Assembly: GCF_900104485.1 (NCBI RefSeq)
Contig: NZ_FMXQ01000003.1
Span: forward strand, 1 to 64,000
Origin: Bauldia litoralis
GTDB taxonomy: Bacteria > Pseudomonadota > Alphaproteobacteria > Rhizobiales > Kaistiaceae
Direction of reading: 5' to 3'
DNA length: 64,000 nucleotides
Part shown: positions 50,879 to 62,128 of the stretch, piece by piece
Layout: each line of letters begins with the position of its first letter
How positions within the stretch are numbered: the stretch's first letter is position 1
The notes under the pieces: model-generated
What the model saw: the letters and a program-made list of their open reading frames with translations, nothing else
The model's database searches: none
Told to the model about the DNA's origin: nothing
Position numbers and translations under genes: made by a program

Positions 50879-52306
50879 TTGAGCAGGCTGATTGTCGTTT
50901 CCAACCGCGTCCCGCCGCCGGCGGACAAGGGCGCGAGCGCGGGAGGATTGGCGGTTGCCCTGCAGGCGGCTCTTCGCGATCGCGGCGGCCTGTGGCTCGG
51001 ATGGTCGGGAGAGACCGCCGCGACCGAGGCCGAAAGCGAAGAGATCAAGACGCGGGTCGAAGGCAACATCACCTTCTCGCTGGTCGACCTGACCAAGCGC
51101 GACCAGGAGGAATACTACAGCGGCTTCGCCAACCGGGCACTGTGGCCGCTGCTCCACTATCGCCTCGACCTCGCCGATTTCGACCGGCGCGACACCACCG
51201 GCTACTTCCGGGTCAACGCTTTCTTCGCCCGCATCCTCGCCGCCCAGATCCAGCCGGATGACGTGATCTGGGTGCAGGACTATCACCTGATCCCGCTGGC
51301 AGCGGAGCTCCGGGCGCGCGGCATCACCAACAAGATCGGCTTCTTCCTGCACATCCCGTGGCCGCCGGCAGACGTCTTCTTCGCCATGCCGTGGCATCGC
51401 CGCCTGCTGGAGGCGTTCACCAGCTACGATCTCGTCGGTTTCCAGATCGACTATGACGCGGAAAATTTCGTCAACTGTCTGGTCCGCGAAGGCCTCGGAC
51501 GGGAAACCAGCCGCGGCACGTTCAAGGCCGGGGAGCGCGAATTCAAGATCGGCGCCTTCCCGATCGGCATCGAGACGGCCGAGTTCACATCGGTCGCCGT
51601 CGAGGCGGAACACAATGCGCTGGTCAAGCGCATGGCCGTCAGCCTCAACAACCGCAAGCTGATCATCGGCGTCGATCGCCTCGACTATTCCAAGGGGATC
51701 GACCAGCGCATGCTGGCCTATGAACGATTCCTGGAAAACACCCCGTCGGCGCACGGCAAGGTCACCTACCTGCAGGTGACGCCGAAGTCGCGCTCGGACG
51801 TGCCGGAATATGCCGAGATGCAGCGAGAGATCGCCGAGACCGCGGGACGCATCAACGGCGCCTTCAGCGATATCGACTGGGTTCCGATCCGCTACATCAA
51901 CCGGACGGTGAAACGCACGACGCTGGCCGGACTGTTCCGCATGGCCGATATCGGCCTGGTGACGCCGCTGCGCGACGGGATGAACCTGGTCGCCAAGGAA
52001 TTCGTCGCGGCACAAAAGCCGGAGGATCCGGGCGTGCTGGTGCTGTCGCGCTTTGCAGGCGCGGCGCGCGAACTCGACGGCGCGGTTCTCGTCAATCCCT
52101 ACGACATGGAGTCGACAGGCGGTGCGATCGCCGGCGCGATCGAAATGCCGCTGGAGGAACGCATCGCCCGCTGGCGCAGCATGTACGACCAGTTGACGCG
52201 CTACGACGTCAACTACTGGTGCGAAAGCTTCCTCAAGGCGCTCGAGACGCAGCACAACGTGCCGGCCTTCGGCTCGCAGAATCCGCAATTCCGGCAGGCG
52301 AGTTGA
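50879..52306 (+). CDS. otsA: Alpha,alpha-trehalose-phosphate synthase (UDP-forming)
   Basis: A 475-residue GT20 glycosyltransferase. It opens with [20 protein letters not shown] and has [61 protein letters not shown] and VNPYDMEST. It makes trehalose 6-phosphate from UDP-glucose and glucose 6-phosphate for osmotic or desiccation tolerance. The start is TTG with GGGAGGTTACC just upstream, and the protein begins exactly at the family N-terminus, so the rare start is well supported. Confidence 0.97.
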   Translation: MSRLIVVSNRVPPPADKGASAGGLAVALQAALRDRGGLWLGWSGETAATEAESEEIKTRVEGNITFSLVDLTKRDQEEYYSGFANRALWPLLHYRLDLADFDRRDTTGYFRVNAFFARILAAQIQPDDVIWVQDYHLIPLAAELRARGITNKIGFFLHIPWPPADVFFAMPWHRRLLEAFTSYDLVGFQIDYDAENFVNCLVREGLGRETSRGTFKAGEREFKIGAFPIGIETAEFTSVAVEAEHNALVKRMAVSLNNRKLIIGVDRLDYSKGIDQRMLAYERFLENTPSAHGKVTYLQVTPKSRSDVPEYAEMQREIAETAGRINGAFSDIDWVPIRYINRTVKRTTLAGLFRMADIGLVTPLRDGMNLVAKEFVAAQKPEDPGVLVLSRFAGAARELDGAVLVNPYDMESTGGAIAGAIEMPLEERIARWRSMYDQLTRYDVNYWCESFLKALETQHNVPAFGSQNPQFRQAS

Positions 52307-52311
52307 CCGCC

Positions 52312-52333
52312 GTCAGGTCGATGCCTGCCTGAC
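52312..52333. terminator. Hairpin between convergent otsA and ABC-F genes
   Basis: GTCAGG and CCTGAC arms with a 10-base loop, starting six bases after the otsA stop. No T-run follows, so it is at best a weak terminator. Confidence 0.3.
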
Positions 52334-52433
52334 CGGGCTCTCCGGCGGAGGCGCCTGGGGTGCGAGGGCAGTGCTGAAGGCGCGCCAGAGCGGAGCCGAT
52401 CGCGCGATCGCGACCGTCGAGGGGTTGCGGTCC

Positions 52434-54257
<1,824 letters not shown>

Positions 54258-54258
54258 T

Positions 54259-55851
54259 CTAGGAATCGACCGCCTCGCCCTGGTAGTCCTTGATGTCGGT
54301 GAAGGTGATGGCCGGATAGCGGTCGCGCTCGTGGGTCAGCATGAAGCTCGACGTCGCCATGTAGACCAGCGCACCGTCGAGGTCTTCAGCCATGTCGCCG
54401 CGATGGCTGGCGGCGAATTTGTCGATCTCGGCCGGGTCGGCGCTCTCGACCCAGCGGCAGACCTCGAAGCGCGTCGTCTCGAACTCGATCGGCAACGAAT
54501 ACTCGGCCGCGAGCCGTCCCTTCAGCACGTCGAGCTGCAGGGCGCCGACGACGCCGACGATCGGCTGCGAGCCGTCGACCGGCAGGAAGACCTGGACGAC
54601 GCCCTCCTCGGCCATCTGGCGCAGCGCCTCGCGCAGCTTCTTGGCCTTCATCGCGTCCTGGACCCGGACGCGGCGCAGGATTTCCGGGGCAAAGCTCGGC
54701 ACGCCGCGGAAGGTGAGGTTCTCCCCCTCCGTCAGCGCATCGCCGATCCGCAGGGTGCCGTGGTTGGGAATGCCGACAATGTCGCCGGCGAAGGCCTCGT
54801 CGACGGTCGCCCGGTCCTGGGCGAAGAAGAATTGCGGCGCCTGCAGGCTGATCGGCTTTCCGGTCCGCACCAGCATCGCCTTCATGCCCCGCGACAGGCG
54901 CCCCGAGCATACCCTTGCGAAGGCGATGCGGTCGCGGTGGTTGGGATCCATGTTCGCCTGGATCTTGAAGACGAAGCCGGTCATCTTCGGGTCGTCGGGC
55001 GCCACCATCCGGGTCGAGGCGGGTCGCGGTTCGGGCGAGGGCGCGATCTTCGCCATCCGCTCGATCAGGTCGCGAACGCCGAAATTGCGGAGCGCGCTGC
55101 CAAACAGCACCGGCGTCAGGTGGCCCTCGCGGAACGAGTCGAGGTCGAACGGCCGGCAGGCCGCCTTGGCCAACGCGATCTCCTCGGCGGTCGTCGCCCG
55201 GTCGCTCTCCGGCAGGCAGTCGGCGAAGGTCGAGGCGTCCAGGGTGTCGACGGCCTCCGGCGCAGCGTTTTCCTTTGCGTCGAGGCGCCGGATCACGTTC
55301 TCCTCAAGGTCATAGACGCCGGCAAAGGTCCGCCCGACGCCGATCGGCCAGTTGATCGGGGCGGTATCGAGCGCCAGCGTCTGTTCGATCTCCTCGAGCA
55401 GTTCGAAGGGATCGCGCCCCTCGCGGTCGAGCTTGTTGATGAAGGTGACGATCGGGATGTCGCGGAGGCGGCAGACCTCGAAGAGTTTCTTGGTCCGCGC
55501 CTCGATGCCCTTGGCCGCGTCGATCACCATGATGGCGGAATCGACCGCGCTCAGCGTCCGATAGGTGTCGTCGGAAAAGTCCTCATGGCCCGGTGTGTCG
55601 AGCAGGTTGAAGACGCAGTCCGCATATTCGAAGGTCATCACCGAGGTGACTACCGAAATGCCGCGCTCGCGCTCGATATCCATCCAGTCGGAGCGGGTCT
55701 GGCGGCGGTTGGCCTTGGCCTTGACCTCGCCGGCAAGCTGGATGGCGCCGCCGAACAGCAGCACCTTCTCGGTCAAGGTGGTCTTGCCCGCGTCAGGGTG
55801 GGAGATGATAGCGAAGGTGCGGCGCCGGGCGGCGGCCTTGGTCAGGTTCAT
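54259..55851 (-). CDS. prfC: Peptide chain release factor 3
   Basis: A 530-residue translational GTPase. G1 is AIISHPDAGKTTLTEKVLL, G3 LLDTPGHEDFSDDTYRTL and G4 TFINKLDREGRDPFELL. The C-terminal parts include FFAQDRATVDEAFAGDIVG and VVGALQLDVLKGRLAAEY. It recycles class I release factors after termination. Length is normal. The next gene, the ABC-F ATPase, starts immediately after its stop, giving an operon of two translation-related ATP/GTPases. Confidence 0.97.
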   Translation of the reverse strand: MNLTKAAARRRTFAIISHPDAGKTTLTEKVLLFGGAIQLAGEVKAKANRRQTRSDWMDIERERGISVVTSVMTFEYADCVFNLLDTPGHEDFSDDTYRTLSAVDSAIMVIDAAKGIEARTKKLFEVCRLRDIPIVTFINKLDREGRDPFELLEEIEQTLALDTAPINWPIGVGRTFAGVYDLEENVIRRLDAKENAAPEAVDTLDASTFADCLPESDRATTAEEIALAKAACRPFDLDSFREGHLTPVLFGSALRNFGVRDLIERMAKIAPSPEPRPASTRMVAPDDPKMTGFVFKIQANMDPNHRDRIAFARVCSGRLSRGMKAMLVRTGKPISLQAPQFFFAQDRATVDEAFAGDIVGIPNHGTLRIGDALTEGENLTFRGVPSFAPEILRRVRVQDAMKAKKLREALRQMAEEGVVQVFLPVDGSQPIVGVVGALQLDVLKGRLAAEYSLPIEFETTRFEVCRWVESADPAEIDKFAASHRGDMAEDLDGALVYMATSSFMLTHERDRYPAITFTDIKDYQGEAVDS

Positions 55852-56123
55852 GCGTTTTACCGTCCGGAGTCACGGTCCGGTCCGTCAGGGATATGGTGCC
55901 GGCTCGACGAAAGAGCCAATCGACCAGGGGCAAAACCGGAGCGGGCGACACCGGCTGGGGCGATGCTTCGGAATTCTCCAGAGACGACGGCTGAATAAGG
56001 TACCGGCGCGCCGCCCGCAAGCGGCGGCTCTCCCGACCATCCCCCCCGAACGCCCGGAACCGGTTGACTTGGGGCGCGCGCGGCGGGAACCTTTTTTGAT
56101 TCCGAATCGAGGAGGGCGACGCG

Positions 56124-56303
56124 ATGGCCTACAAATTCGAAGTCTACAAGGACAAGGCGGGGGAATTCCGGTTCCGCTTCAAGGCGTCCAATGGCGAGAC
56201 GATGTTCGGCTCGGAAGGCTACAAGGCCAAGGCCTCCGCGATGAACGCGATCAAGTCGATCAAGAAGAACGCGCCCGACGCCGACGTCGAGGACGGCAGC
56301 TAG
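56124..56303 (+). CDS. YegP/DUF1508 family protein, single repeat (59 aa)
   Basis: A 59-residue protein: MAYKFEVYKDKAGEFRFRFK, ASNGETMFGSEGYKAKASAM, then NAIKSIKKNAP. This is one DUF1508 (YegP) repeat; many homologues have two. GGAGG lies eight bases upstream of the ATG. It is probably a small cytosolic beta-rich protein of unknown role. Short enough to be missed by length filters. It stands alone, with non-coding sequence on both sides. Confidence 0.88.
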   Translation: MAYKFEVYKDKAGEFRFRFKASNGETMFGSEGYKAKASAMNAIKSIKKNAPDADVEDGS

Positions 56304-56388
56304 CCGCCCGTCTGCCCGTCCCCCCTGGATCCATGACCCTTTGCCGCTGACAGGCGGCGTGAACGGAATCGTTTCCGATCCCCCGGCA

Positions 56389-56410
56389 ACATGACGTCGA
56401 TTCGTCATGT
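56389..56410. promoter_or_regulatory. Perfect 8-bp inverted repeat before the three-gene operon
   Basis: ACATGACG-TCGATT-CGTCATGT in the 236-base gap between the YegP-like gene and the operon starting at 56540. No T-run follows, so an operator is more likely than a terminator. The rest of the gap holds no other feature I can name. Confidence 0.45.
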
Positions 56411-56539
56411 ATCGATGCCATATCGTCTTGGAATGTGCCTGCTTTCCGGGTCGCTCCATTGCACCCCGAACGGAAGTCTTTTGAAAAATCGGCGATAAAG
56501 CCATATCTAGAGGGCTTGAACCGACGAGGGGTGCGACGA

Positions 56540-57739
56540 ATGACCGAAGTCACGATCAAATCGCCGATGCAATATCTCGATCAGGCGATGGGAAGCCTGC
56601 GGGACCTTGGTCTCGTCAAGGAGACACCGCCGGAAGAGACGCCGATCATCGGGCTTCTCGAAAAGATCACCGAGCTCGAGCCTGACAAGATCGCCGTGAT
56701 CGCACGGACGATGAGCCAGATGTCGCTGTTCAACGAAGTCGTCCGCGAGCAAATCTCGGCGATGTCGGTCGGCGAACGCTACGAAGAGATCACCGAGGCG
56801 TTCAATTCGATCCGCGACGATGCCAAGGGCATGGTCGATCAGCTGGAAGACGGCAAGATCGACATCTTCGAACGGGCGACCAACGTCTGGATGAAGGTCT
56901 CGCGCGGCGACATCGCAGCCCGCTTCGACAAGATCCACGACACCTACCTGACCGTGTCGAAGGACACGAAGAACAACATCGACCGCGAGCATATCATCCT
57001 CGAAGCCTATATGGACTTCCGCGGCGCCCTGAAGCAGGCGGAGGTCAGCGCTCTCGAAGTCCTCAAGATCGCCGACGCCAAGCTTGCCGAGGCGAAAGCC
57101 GCGCTGGAGACGGCCTCGGCGGCGGTCAAGAATTACGATGGCGACGACCTGGCCGAACGGGCCCGGCTCGAACTGATCCGCGACGAGCGGCTGCGCGAGA
57201 TGCAGTCGGAGGACGGCCGCTACCAGATCGCCAAGGATCTCGCCGACAACCTGACCATCGGCTACAACACCTCCGAAGTCGTCATGGCCCGCCTCAACCA
57301 GACGACCAACGCCAAGGAGCGGGTCTACCAGCAGGCGGTGTCCTTCTTCACCACCAACGAGTCGGTGCTGACCGCACTGCAGGCATCCTTCACCGGGATG
57401 TTCGGCCTGCATGAATCGACCGAGACGCTGAACCGCATGAAGGAAGGCGTTTCCCAGTCGATCGAGGTGCTGGCCGAGATCGGCGGCAAGGTTCAGGAAG
57501 AGGCGCTGAAGGCGGGCTACGGCCCGACCATCCGCGCCGACGCGGTCAAGAAGCTGGTCGATTCGGTGGTCAATTTCCAGGATCGCTCGCACGCGATCAT
57601 CAACGAGATGCGCACCCTGGCGACCAAGAATTCCGAGGAAATCCGCGACGCCGTCGAGGATGGCAAGCGCCGCATGGCCCAGCTCGCCACCGATGCCAAC
57701 GCCGTCGCCGGCGACAACCTGATGGCAGGGCATGGCTGA
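56540..57739 (+). CDS. Helical protein, first gene of unknown three-gene operon
   Basis: A 399-residue almost wholly helical protein starting MTEVTIKSPMQYLDQAMGSL. Segments such as LEVLKIADAKLAEAKAALETA suggest long coiled coils; no signal peptide or membrane helix is present. Layout and length recall TelA-like toxic-anion-resistance proteins and alphaproteobacterial proteins loosely named cell surface protein, but I see no diagnostic motif. Its stop overlaps the next start by eight bases. GAGGGG lies upstream of ATG 56540; the frame before it is not credible. Possibly forms filaments or a membrane-associated scaffold. Confidence 0.65.
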   Translation: MTEVTIKSPMQYLDQAMGSLRDLGLVKETPPEETPIIGLLEKITELEPDKIAVIARTMSQMSLFNEVVREQISAMSVGERYEEITEAFNSIRDDAKGMVDQLEDGKIDIFERATNVWMKVSRGDIAARFDKIHDTYLTVSKDTKNNIDREHIILEAYMDFRGALKQAEVSALEVLKIADAKLAEAKAALETASAAVKNYDGDDLAERARLELIRDERLREMQSEDGRYQIAKDLADNLTIGYNTSEVVMARLNQTTNAKERVYQQAVSFFTTNESVLTALQASFTGMFGLHESTETLNRMKEGVSQSIEVLAEIGGKVQEEALKAGYGPTIRADAVKKLVDSVVNFQDRSHAIINEMRTLATKNSEEIRDAVEDGKRRMAQLATDANAVAGDNLMAGHG

Positions 57740-58679
57740 CACCGCCGCGCCGCCGGCCGACGCGCCGGCGCCGCAGCTCGACGATGTCATGCTGGCGATG
57801 GACGTGGTCGACACGCTCCGTCACCAGGACAGGCTGGTCGAGCGCGAACTCGGGCAGGAGGCGCGCGATTCCGCCTTGCGGACGCGTCTGCGCCAGATCT
57901 ACGAGAGCCAGGGCCTCGAGGTCACCGACCGGATTCTTGACCAGGGGATCGCGGCGCTCAAGGAAAGCCGCTTCACCTACACCCCGCCGCGGCCGGGGCT
58001 GAACACCTTCCTCGCCCGGATGTGGATCCGTCGAAAGGCCGTCGGTACCGTCCTCGGCATCCTGCTCGTCGTGCTGGTCGCCGTGGTCGGATGGCAGATC
58101 TGGCAAGGCAACGAAGCCGCCCGTCTGGCCGAGGAACAGCGTATCGAGCTGACGGTGACGCTGCCGGCAGAGGTCCGGGAGGCCGGCGATGCAGCGCTTG
58201 CCGCCGCGACCGCCGCGGACGCCAAGGCCGCCGTCGAGACCGCGATGGCCGATGGCGAAGCCGCGATCTCCGCGCAGGATGGCGACGCCATGCGCGCCGC
58301 GGTCGCCGATCTCGAGGCCCTGCGCGCAGCAATCCTGCGGGCCTACACGCTGACCATCGTCTCGCGCCAGGGCGAGGATACCGGCGTCTTCCGCATTCCC
58401 GATGTCAACGAGGACGCCAGGAACTACTACCTCATCGTCGAGGCGCTGACCGATACCGGCGAGGCGCTGGCGGTGCCGGTGATCAACGAGGAAAACGGCC
58501 AGATCGAAACGGTGACCATGTGGGGCGTCCGGGTTCCCGAGGCGACCTATAATGCGGTTCGCGACGACAAGTCCGCGGACGGCATCGTCCAGGACAACGT
58601 CCTCGGGGAAAAACGGCGCGGCACGCTGGCGGTCGACTACCTGATGGACGTCGACGACGGCGCGATTACGTCATGGTGA
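57732..58679 (+). CDS. DUF6384-family membrane protein
   Basis: A 315-residue protein. A cytosolic N-terminal part (about 1-98) includes LDDVMLAMDVVDTLRHQDRL. One membrane helix follows at about 104-124 (GTVLGILLVVLVAVVGWQIW). The C-terminal domain has an Ala-rich helix bundle, then VSRQGEDTGVFRIPDVN and NYYLIVEALTDTGEALAVPV. This matches DUF6384 as I recall it. It probably sits in the inner membrane with the C-terminal domain in the periplasm. It overlaps the gene before and ends four bases before the next start. Confidence 0.7.
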   Translation: MADTAAPPADAPAPQLDDVMLAMDVVDTLRHQDRLVERELGQEARDSALRTRLRQIYESQGLEVTDRILDQGIAALKESRFTYTPPRPGLNTFLARMWIRRKAVGTVLGILLVVLVAVVGWQIWQGNEAARLAEEQRIELTVTLPAEVREAGDAALAAATAADAKAAVETAMADGEAAISAQDGDAMRAAVADLEALRAAILRAYTLTIVSRQGEDTGVFRIPDVNEDARNYYLIVEALTDTGEALAVPVINEENGQIETVTMWGVRVPEATYNAVRDDKSADGIVQDNVLGEKRRGTLAVDYLMDVDDGAITSW

Positions 58680-58683
58680 CGGC

Positions 58684-60102
58684 ATGATCTCGGCAAGCAA
58701 GGCCCTCTCCTCGATCGACCAGGCGATCCTCGGCGTTCGCCGCGACGAGGACCGGCTGACGACGATGCTGACCTCGGCGACCGAGGATTCGGCGCGGATT
58801 CGCGCCCAGCAGGCGGAGGCCTTTCGGGCTCTGGCCCGCCTCAAGCTCGACGCGCTCGCCCGCGACGAAGTCGTCGGCCGCCTCGATTCGGCCGAACGGG
58901 CGGCGCTCGACGCGCTCGAGAAGCGCAAGACGGCGCTCGGCGAGATCGCCAGCGAACGGGCCAGGCTGGTTACCGCGATGGCGGCGACCGAGAAGACCCG
59001 CGAAGCCGCGGCCGACCGGCTCGAAGACGCCGTCGACGCGGTCGAGGCGCAGGCCGAGGCAACGCAGACCCGGCTGACCACCGACGGTGGCTGGCAGGAA
59101 CAGACCACCCTCGTCACCGAGGCGGAGGCCAAGGCGGCGGCGGCGGCCGAAAAGGCGAGCCAGGCCGAAACCGACCGCGACGAGAAGCGCAAGCCCTACG
59201 ACCAGGACCCGCTTTTCTCGTATCTGTGGTCGCGCGGCTACGGCACGTCGGACTACCAGGCCGGGCCGATCGCCCGCTTCTTCGACGCCAAGGTGGCGAA
59301 GCTGGTCGGCTACGACACGGCGCGGCCGAACTACTACATGCTGAACGAGATCCCGCTGCGTCTGCGTGATCATGCGACCCGGCTCGAACAGGCGGCGGTT
59401 GACGCCCATGCCCGGGCCGAGGCCTACGAGCGCCAGGAGCTCGAAGCCGACGGGATCGTCGCGCTCGAATCGGAGGTTGCGGCGGCGACCGAAGCCCATG
59501 ACAAGGCTGACGCCGCGGTCGAGGAGATCGAGGCCAAACTCGCCACTCTCGACGAGCGCCAGGCGACGATGCTCGACGGCGTCAGGGACCCGACACTGAC
59601 CTCGGCGATCGATGGCCTCGCCACGGCCATCGCCCGCGAGGATCTGTCGACCCTCTACAAGGAAGCGATGGCGACGCCGACGCCGGAAGACGAGAAGATC
59701 GTCAGGATGCTGCGGGAGATCGAGCCGAAGCTCGCCCGTCGCGAGGCGGAGGCGGAGGAGGTTCGCAAGGCGGCGGTCGAACTCGCCCGCAAGCGGGCCG
59801 AGCTGGAAACCTCCCGTGAGACCTTCCATCGCTCGGGATACAACAACCCGCGCGGCCAGTTCGCCAATGGCGCGTTGATCGGCAGCATCATCACCAGCGT
59901 TCTCAACGGGGCGATGTCGTCGAAGAATCTCAACGACGCCCTCGGCAAGGGCTTCAGCATCCGGAAACCGCCGCGCAGCAGCGGCAGTTTCGGCGGCGGA
60001 TTGCGCTTCCCGAGCAGCTCGGGCCGGTCGATCAGCCGCCCGTCGCGTCCCTCCGCGCCACGCCGGAGCAGCGGCGGCTTCAGGACCGGCGGGCGTTTCT
60101 AG
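58684..60102 (+). CDS. Long coiled-coil protein with Ser/Gly/Arg-rich tail
   Basis: A 472-residue protein. Residues about 1-170 and 235-395 are heptad-rich, charged coiled coils (for example ARKRAELETSRETF). Between them lies a conserved-looking globular part (YDQDPLFSYLWSRGYGTSDY, AGPIARFFDAKVAKLVGYDTARP). A short hydrophobic stretch (GALIGSIITSVLNGAMS) precedes a low-complexity basic tail rich in S, G, R and P. I do not recognise it. It is the last gene of the operon with the two genes above, so the three products probably form one envelope-linked complex. Confidence 0.65.
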   Translation: MISASKALSSIDQAILGVRRDEDRLTTMLTSATEDSARIRAQQAEAFRALARLKLDALARDEVVGRLDSAERAALDALEKRKTALGEIASERARLVTAMAATEKTREAAADRLEDAVDAVEAQAEATQTRLTTDGGWQEQTTLVTEAEAKAAAAAEKASQAETDRDEKRKPYDQDPLFSYLWSRGYGTSDYQAGPIARFFDAKVAKLVGYDTARPNYYMLNEIPLRLRDHATRLEQAAVDAHARAEAYERQELEADGIVALESEVAAATEAHDKADAAVEEIEAKLATLDERQATMLDGVRDPTLTSAIDGLATAIAREDLSTLYKEAMATPTPEDEKIVRMLREIEPKLARREAEAEEVRKAAVELARKRAELETSRETFHRSGYNNPRGQFANGALIGSIITSVLNGAMSSKNLNDALGKGFSIRKPPRSSGSFGGGLRFPSSSGRSISRPSRPSAPRRSSGGFRTGGRF

Positions 60103-60107
60103 GCCAT

Positions 60108-60473
60108 TCAGGCGGCCGAGAGCCAGGCCTTGGCCGCCTCGATCTCGTGGACCGGGAACATCTTCAGCGAGGCCGGCATCAGCCCGTCCATCGCGCCCGC
60201 GGCGCGGCGGTAGGGGCCGTCCTCGGCGATGAAGGCGATCCGCTCGAAATCGCGGAAATGGCGCGTGCCGAAGACTGCGTCGTCGAGCAGCGAATTGGGC
60301 TCATAGCCGGCGAAATCCGAACCGACAATGTAGAGCAGCTTGACGTGGCCGCTGCGTTCGATGGCGGTTTCGATCCGCGGCTCCAGAACGGTATCGCGGT
60401 CGCTGCGGCTGATCCGCCCGCTGGCTAGAAAGCCGATGGCGCCGTCGGGCAGGTCATCGATCGGTGTGAACAT
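60108..60473 (-). CDS. SpoIIAA-like (STAS/SEC14-type) protein, copy 1
   Basis: A 121-residue protein with the SpoIIAA-like pattern: GAIGFLASGRISRSDRDTVL, VKLLYIVGSDFAGYEPNSLL, DDAVFGTRHFRDFERIAFIA, and a C-terminal PVHEIEAAKAWLSA. These small STAS-fold proteins are often stress-linked in alphaproteobacteria. ATG 60473 begins the domain. A paralogue lies 110 bases upstream on the same strand, so the pair arose by tandem duplication. Confidence 0.8.
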   Translation of the reverse strand: MFTPIDDLPDGAIGFLASGRISRSDRDTVLEPRIETAIERSGHVKLLYIVGSDFAGYEPNSLLDDAVFGTRHFRDFERIAFIAEDGPYRRAAGAMDGLMPASLKMFPVHEIEAAKAWLSAA

Positions 60474-60583
60474 AGTACCCTCCTCAAGTCCCGTGCATTC
60501 TGAAACGCTAGCGAGGGCCGGCGTCGGCATGATGACAGGCTTGCGGATTCTTCGTCGCCAAAAGGGGGCGGTGGTGTGGCGAC

Positions 60584-60946
60584 CTACTCCGCCAGCCAGG
60601 CCGTCGCCTCGTCGGTATCCTTGACCGCGAAGACCCGCACCATCGCCGGCATCAGCAGGCCAACGGTGCGGACCGCCGCCGTATAGGCCTCGTTGTCGCA
60701 AACGAAGGCGACGCGCTCGAAGTCGAAGAAATGGCGGAATCCGAAGGCCGTGTCGTCCCACATCGCGCCGGGTGCATAGCCTTTGAAGTCCGGGCCGGCG
60801 ACGATCAGCAGCCGCAGCTTGTGTCCTTCCTTCAGCGCCGCCTCGGTGGTCGGGATCAGCACCTCGCGATAGTCCTCCGCCGCGACCGTCCCCTCGAGGG
60901 AGAAGCCGAGCACCCGGCCCGGCAGATTCCTGATTTCGGTGATCAT
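60584..60946 (-). CDS. SpoIIAA-like (STAS/SEC14-type) protein, copy 2
   Basis: A 120-residue paralogue of the preceding gene product: VLGFSLEGTVAAEDYREVLI, KLRLLIVAGPDFKGYAPGAM, WDDTAFGFRHFFDFERVAFV, then VFAVKDTDEATAWLAE. The shared FxGYxP, DDxxFGxRHFxDFERxAF and AxAWL positions show common descent, although the two sequences have drifted considerably. It lies 28 bases after the alcohol dehydrogenase stop on the opposite-facing side of the same leftward run. Role unknown. Confidence 0.8.
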   Translation of the reverse strand: MITEIRNLPGRVLGFSLEGTVAAEDYREVLIPTTEAALKEGHKLRLLIVAGPDFKGYAPGAMWDDTAFGFRHFFDFERVAFVCDNEAYTAAVRTVGLLMPAMVRVFAVKDTDEATAWLAE

Positions 60947-60974
60947 TGTCTTTCTCCTCCGGTCACCTTCGTCC

Positions 60975-61958
60975 TCACGGGACCAGCACGGCCGCGCCCT
61001 GGATGTCGCCGCTGCGAAGCTGATCGAGCGCCTCGTTGGCCATGTCGAGCGGCATGGGTGTCACAGTGGTACGGATCGGTATCTCGTCGGCGATTCGCAT
61101 GAAATCTTCGCCGTCCGCGCGCGTCAGATTGGCGACCGACCGTACCATCCGCTCGCCCCAAAGCAGCGAATAGGGAAAAGCCGGGATCTCGCTCATGTGA
61201 ATTCCGGCAGTAATTACCCGCCCCCCCTTGCGGACGGCCCGCAGTGCGAGCGGGATCAGCGAGCCGACCGGCGCGAACAGAATGGCCGCATCAAGCGGTT
61301 CCGGCGGCCTCTCGTCGGAGTCGCCGGCCCATTCGGCGCCCAGTTCGCGAGCAAAGGTCTGGGCGGCGCGATCCCCGGCACGGGTGAAGGCGAAGATCCT
61401 CTGCCCCTGGAAGCGGGCGACCTGCGCCGGGATATGAGCGGCCGCGCCGAAGCCATAAAGTCCCAGCCGCTCGGCCGCGCCCGCCATGCGATGTGCGCGG
61501 TGGCCGATGAGCCCGGCGCAGAGCAGCGGTGTCGCCTCCACGTCGTCATAGCCGCTCGGCAGCCGGAAGCAGTAGCGATAGTCGGCGAGCGTGTATTCCT
61601 GATAGCCGCCATCGACGTGGCAGCCGGTGAACCGCGCCTTGTCGCAGAGATTCTCCTCGCCGGACAGGCAGAAGCGGCAGTGCCGGCAGGTCGCAGCCAA
61701 CCACGGCACGCCGACGCGCTCGCCAATGCCGAAGCCGGACGCCCCGGGGCCAAGCTTGGCGACTTCCCCGACGATCTCGTGGCCCGGGACGATCGGGTAG
61801 TCGCACTGCGGCAACTCGCCGTCGACGACGTGCAGATCGGTCCGGCAGACCCCGCACGCCCGCACCCGGATCAACAGCTGATTCGGTCCCGGCGCCGGAA
61901 TCGGGCGCTCGATCAGTTGCAGGCGTTCGCCCGGCCGGGAGATGGACATGACGCGCAT
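60975..61958 (-). CDS. Zinc-dependent alcohol dehydrogenase family protein
   Basis: A 327-residue MDR enzyme. Catalytic zinc ligands lie in ACGVCRTDLHVVDGELP and PIVPGHEIVG; structural zinc cysteines are in CRHCRFCLSGEENLC. The nucleotide-binding part has LGLYGFGAAAHIPAQVARFQ, with GFGAAA in place of the usual GxGxxG. The GCHVDGGYQEYTLAD and AGLIGHRAHR features match the AdhA/Fdh-like group acting on primary alcohols. ATG 61958 starts the domain; the frame runs on to 62189 without sense. Confidence 0.88.
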   Translation of the reverse strand: MRVMSISRPGERLQLIERPIPAPGPNQLLIRVRACGVCRTDLHVVDGELPQCDYPIVPGHEIVGEVAKLGPGASGFGIGERVGVPWLAATCRHCRFCLSGEENLCDKARFTGCHVDGGYQEYTLADYRYCFRLPSGYDDVEATPLLCAGLIGHRAHRMAGAAERLGLYGFGAAAHIPAQVARFQGQRIFAFTRAGDRAAQTFARELGAEWAGDSDERPPEPLDAAILFAPVGSLIPLALRAVRKGGRVITAGIHMSEIPAFPYSLLWGERMVRSVANLTRADGEDFMRIADEIPIRTTVTPMPLDMANEALDQLRSGDIQGAAVLVP

Positions 61959-62128
61959 GAAGCCATTCTGCCACCGCTCACTGCTCCGCCCAAGACGAAA
62001 GGCTGTCGCGGCCATGCAGGGGCCACAGTCCCCGCGATAATCGACAGGGTGCGTCGCTCCGCTGGTTAACCGTTCCTTGACCGCGACCAGCGAACCATGG
62101 CGCCCGGATATGATGGAGGGAGCGCCCG

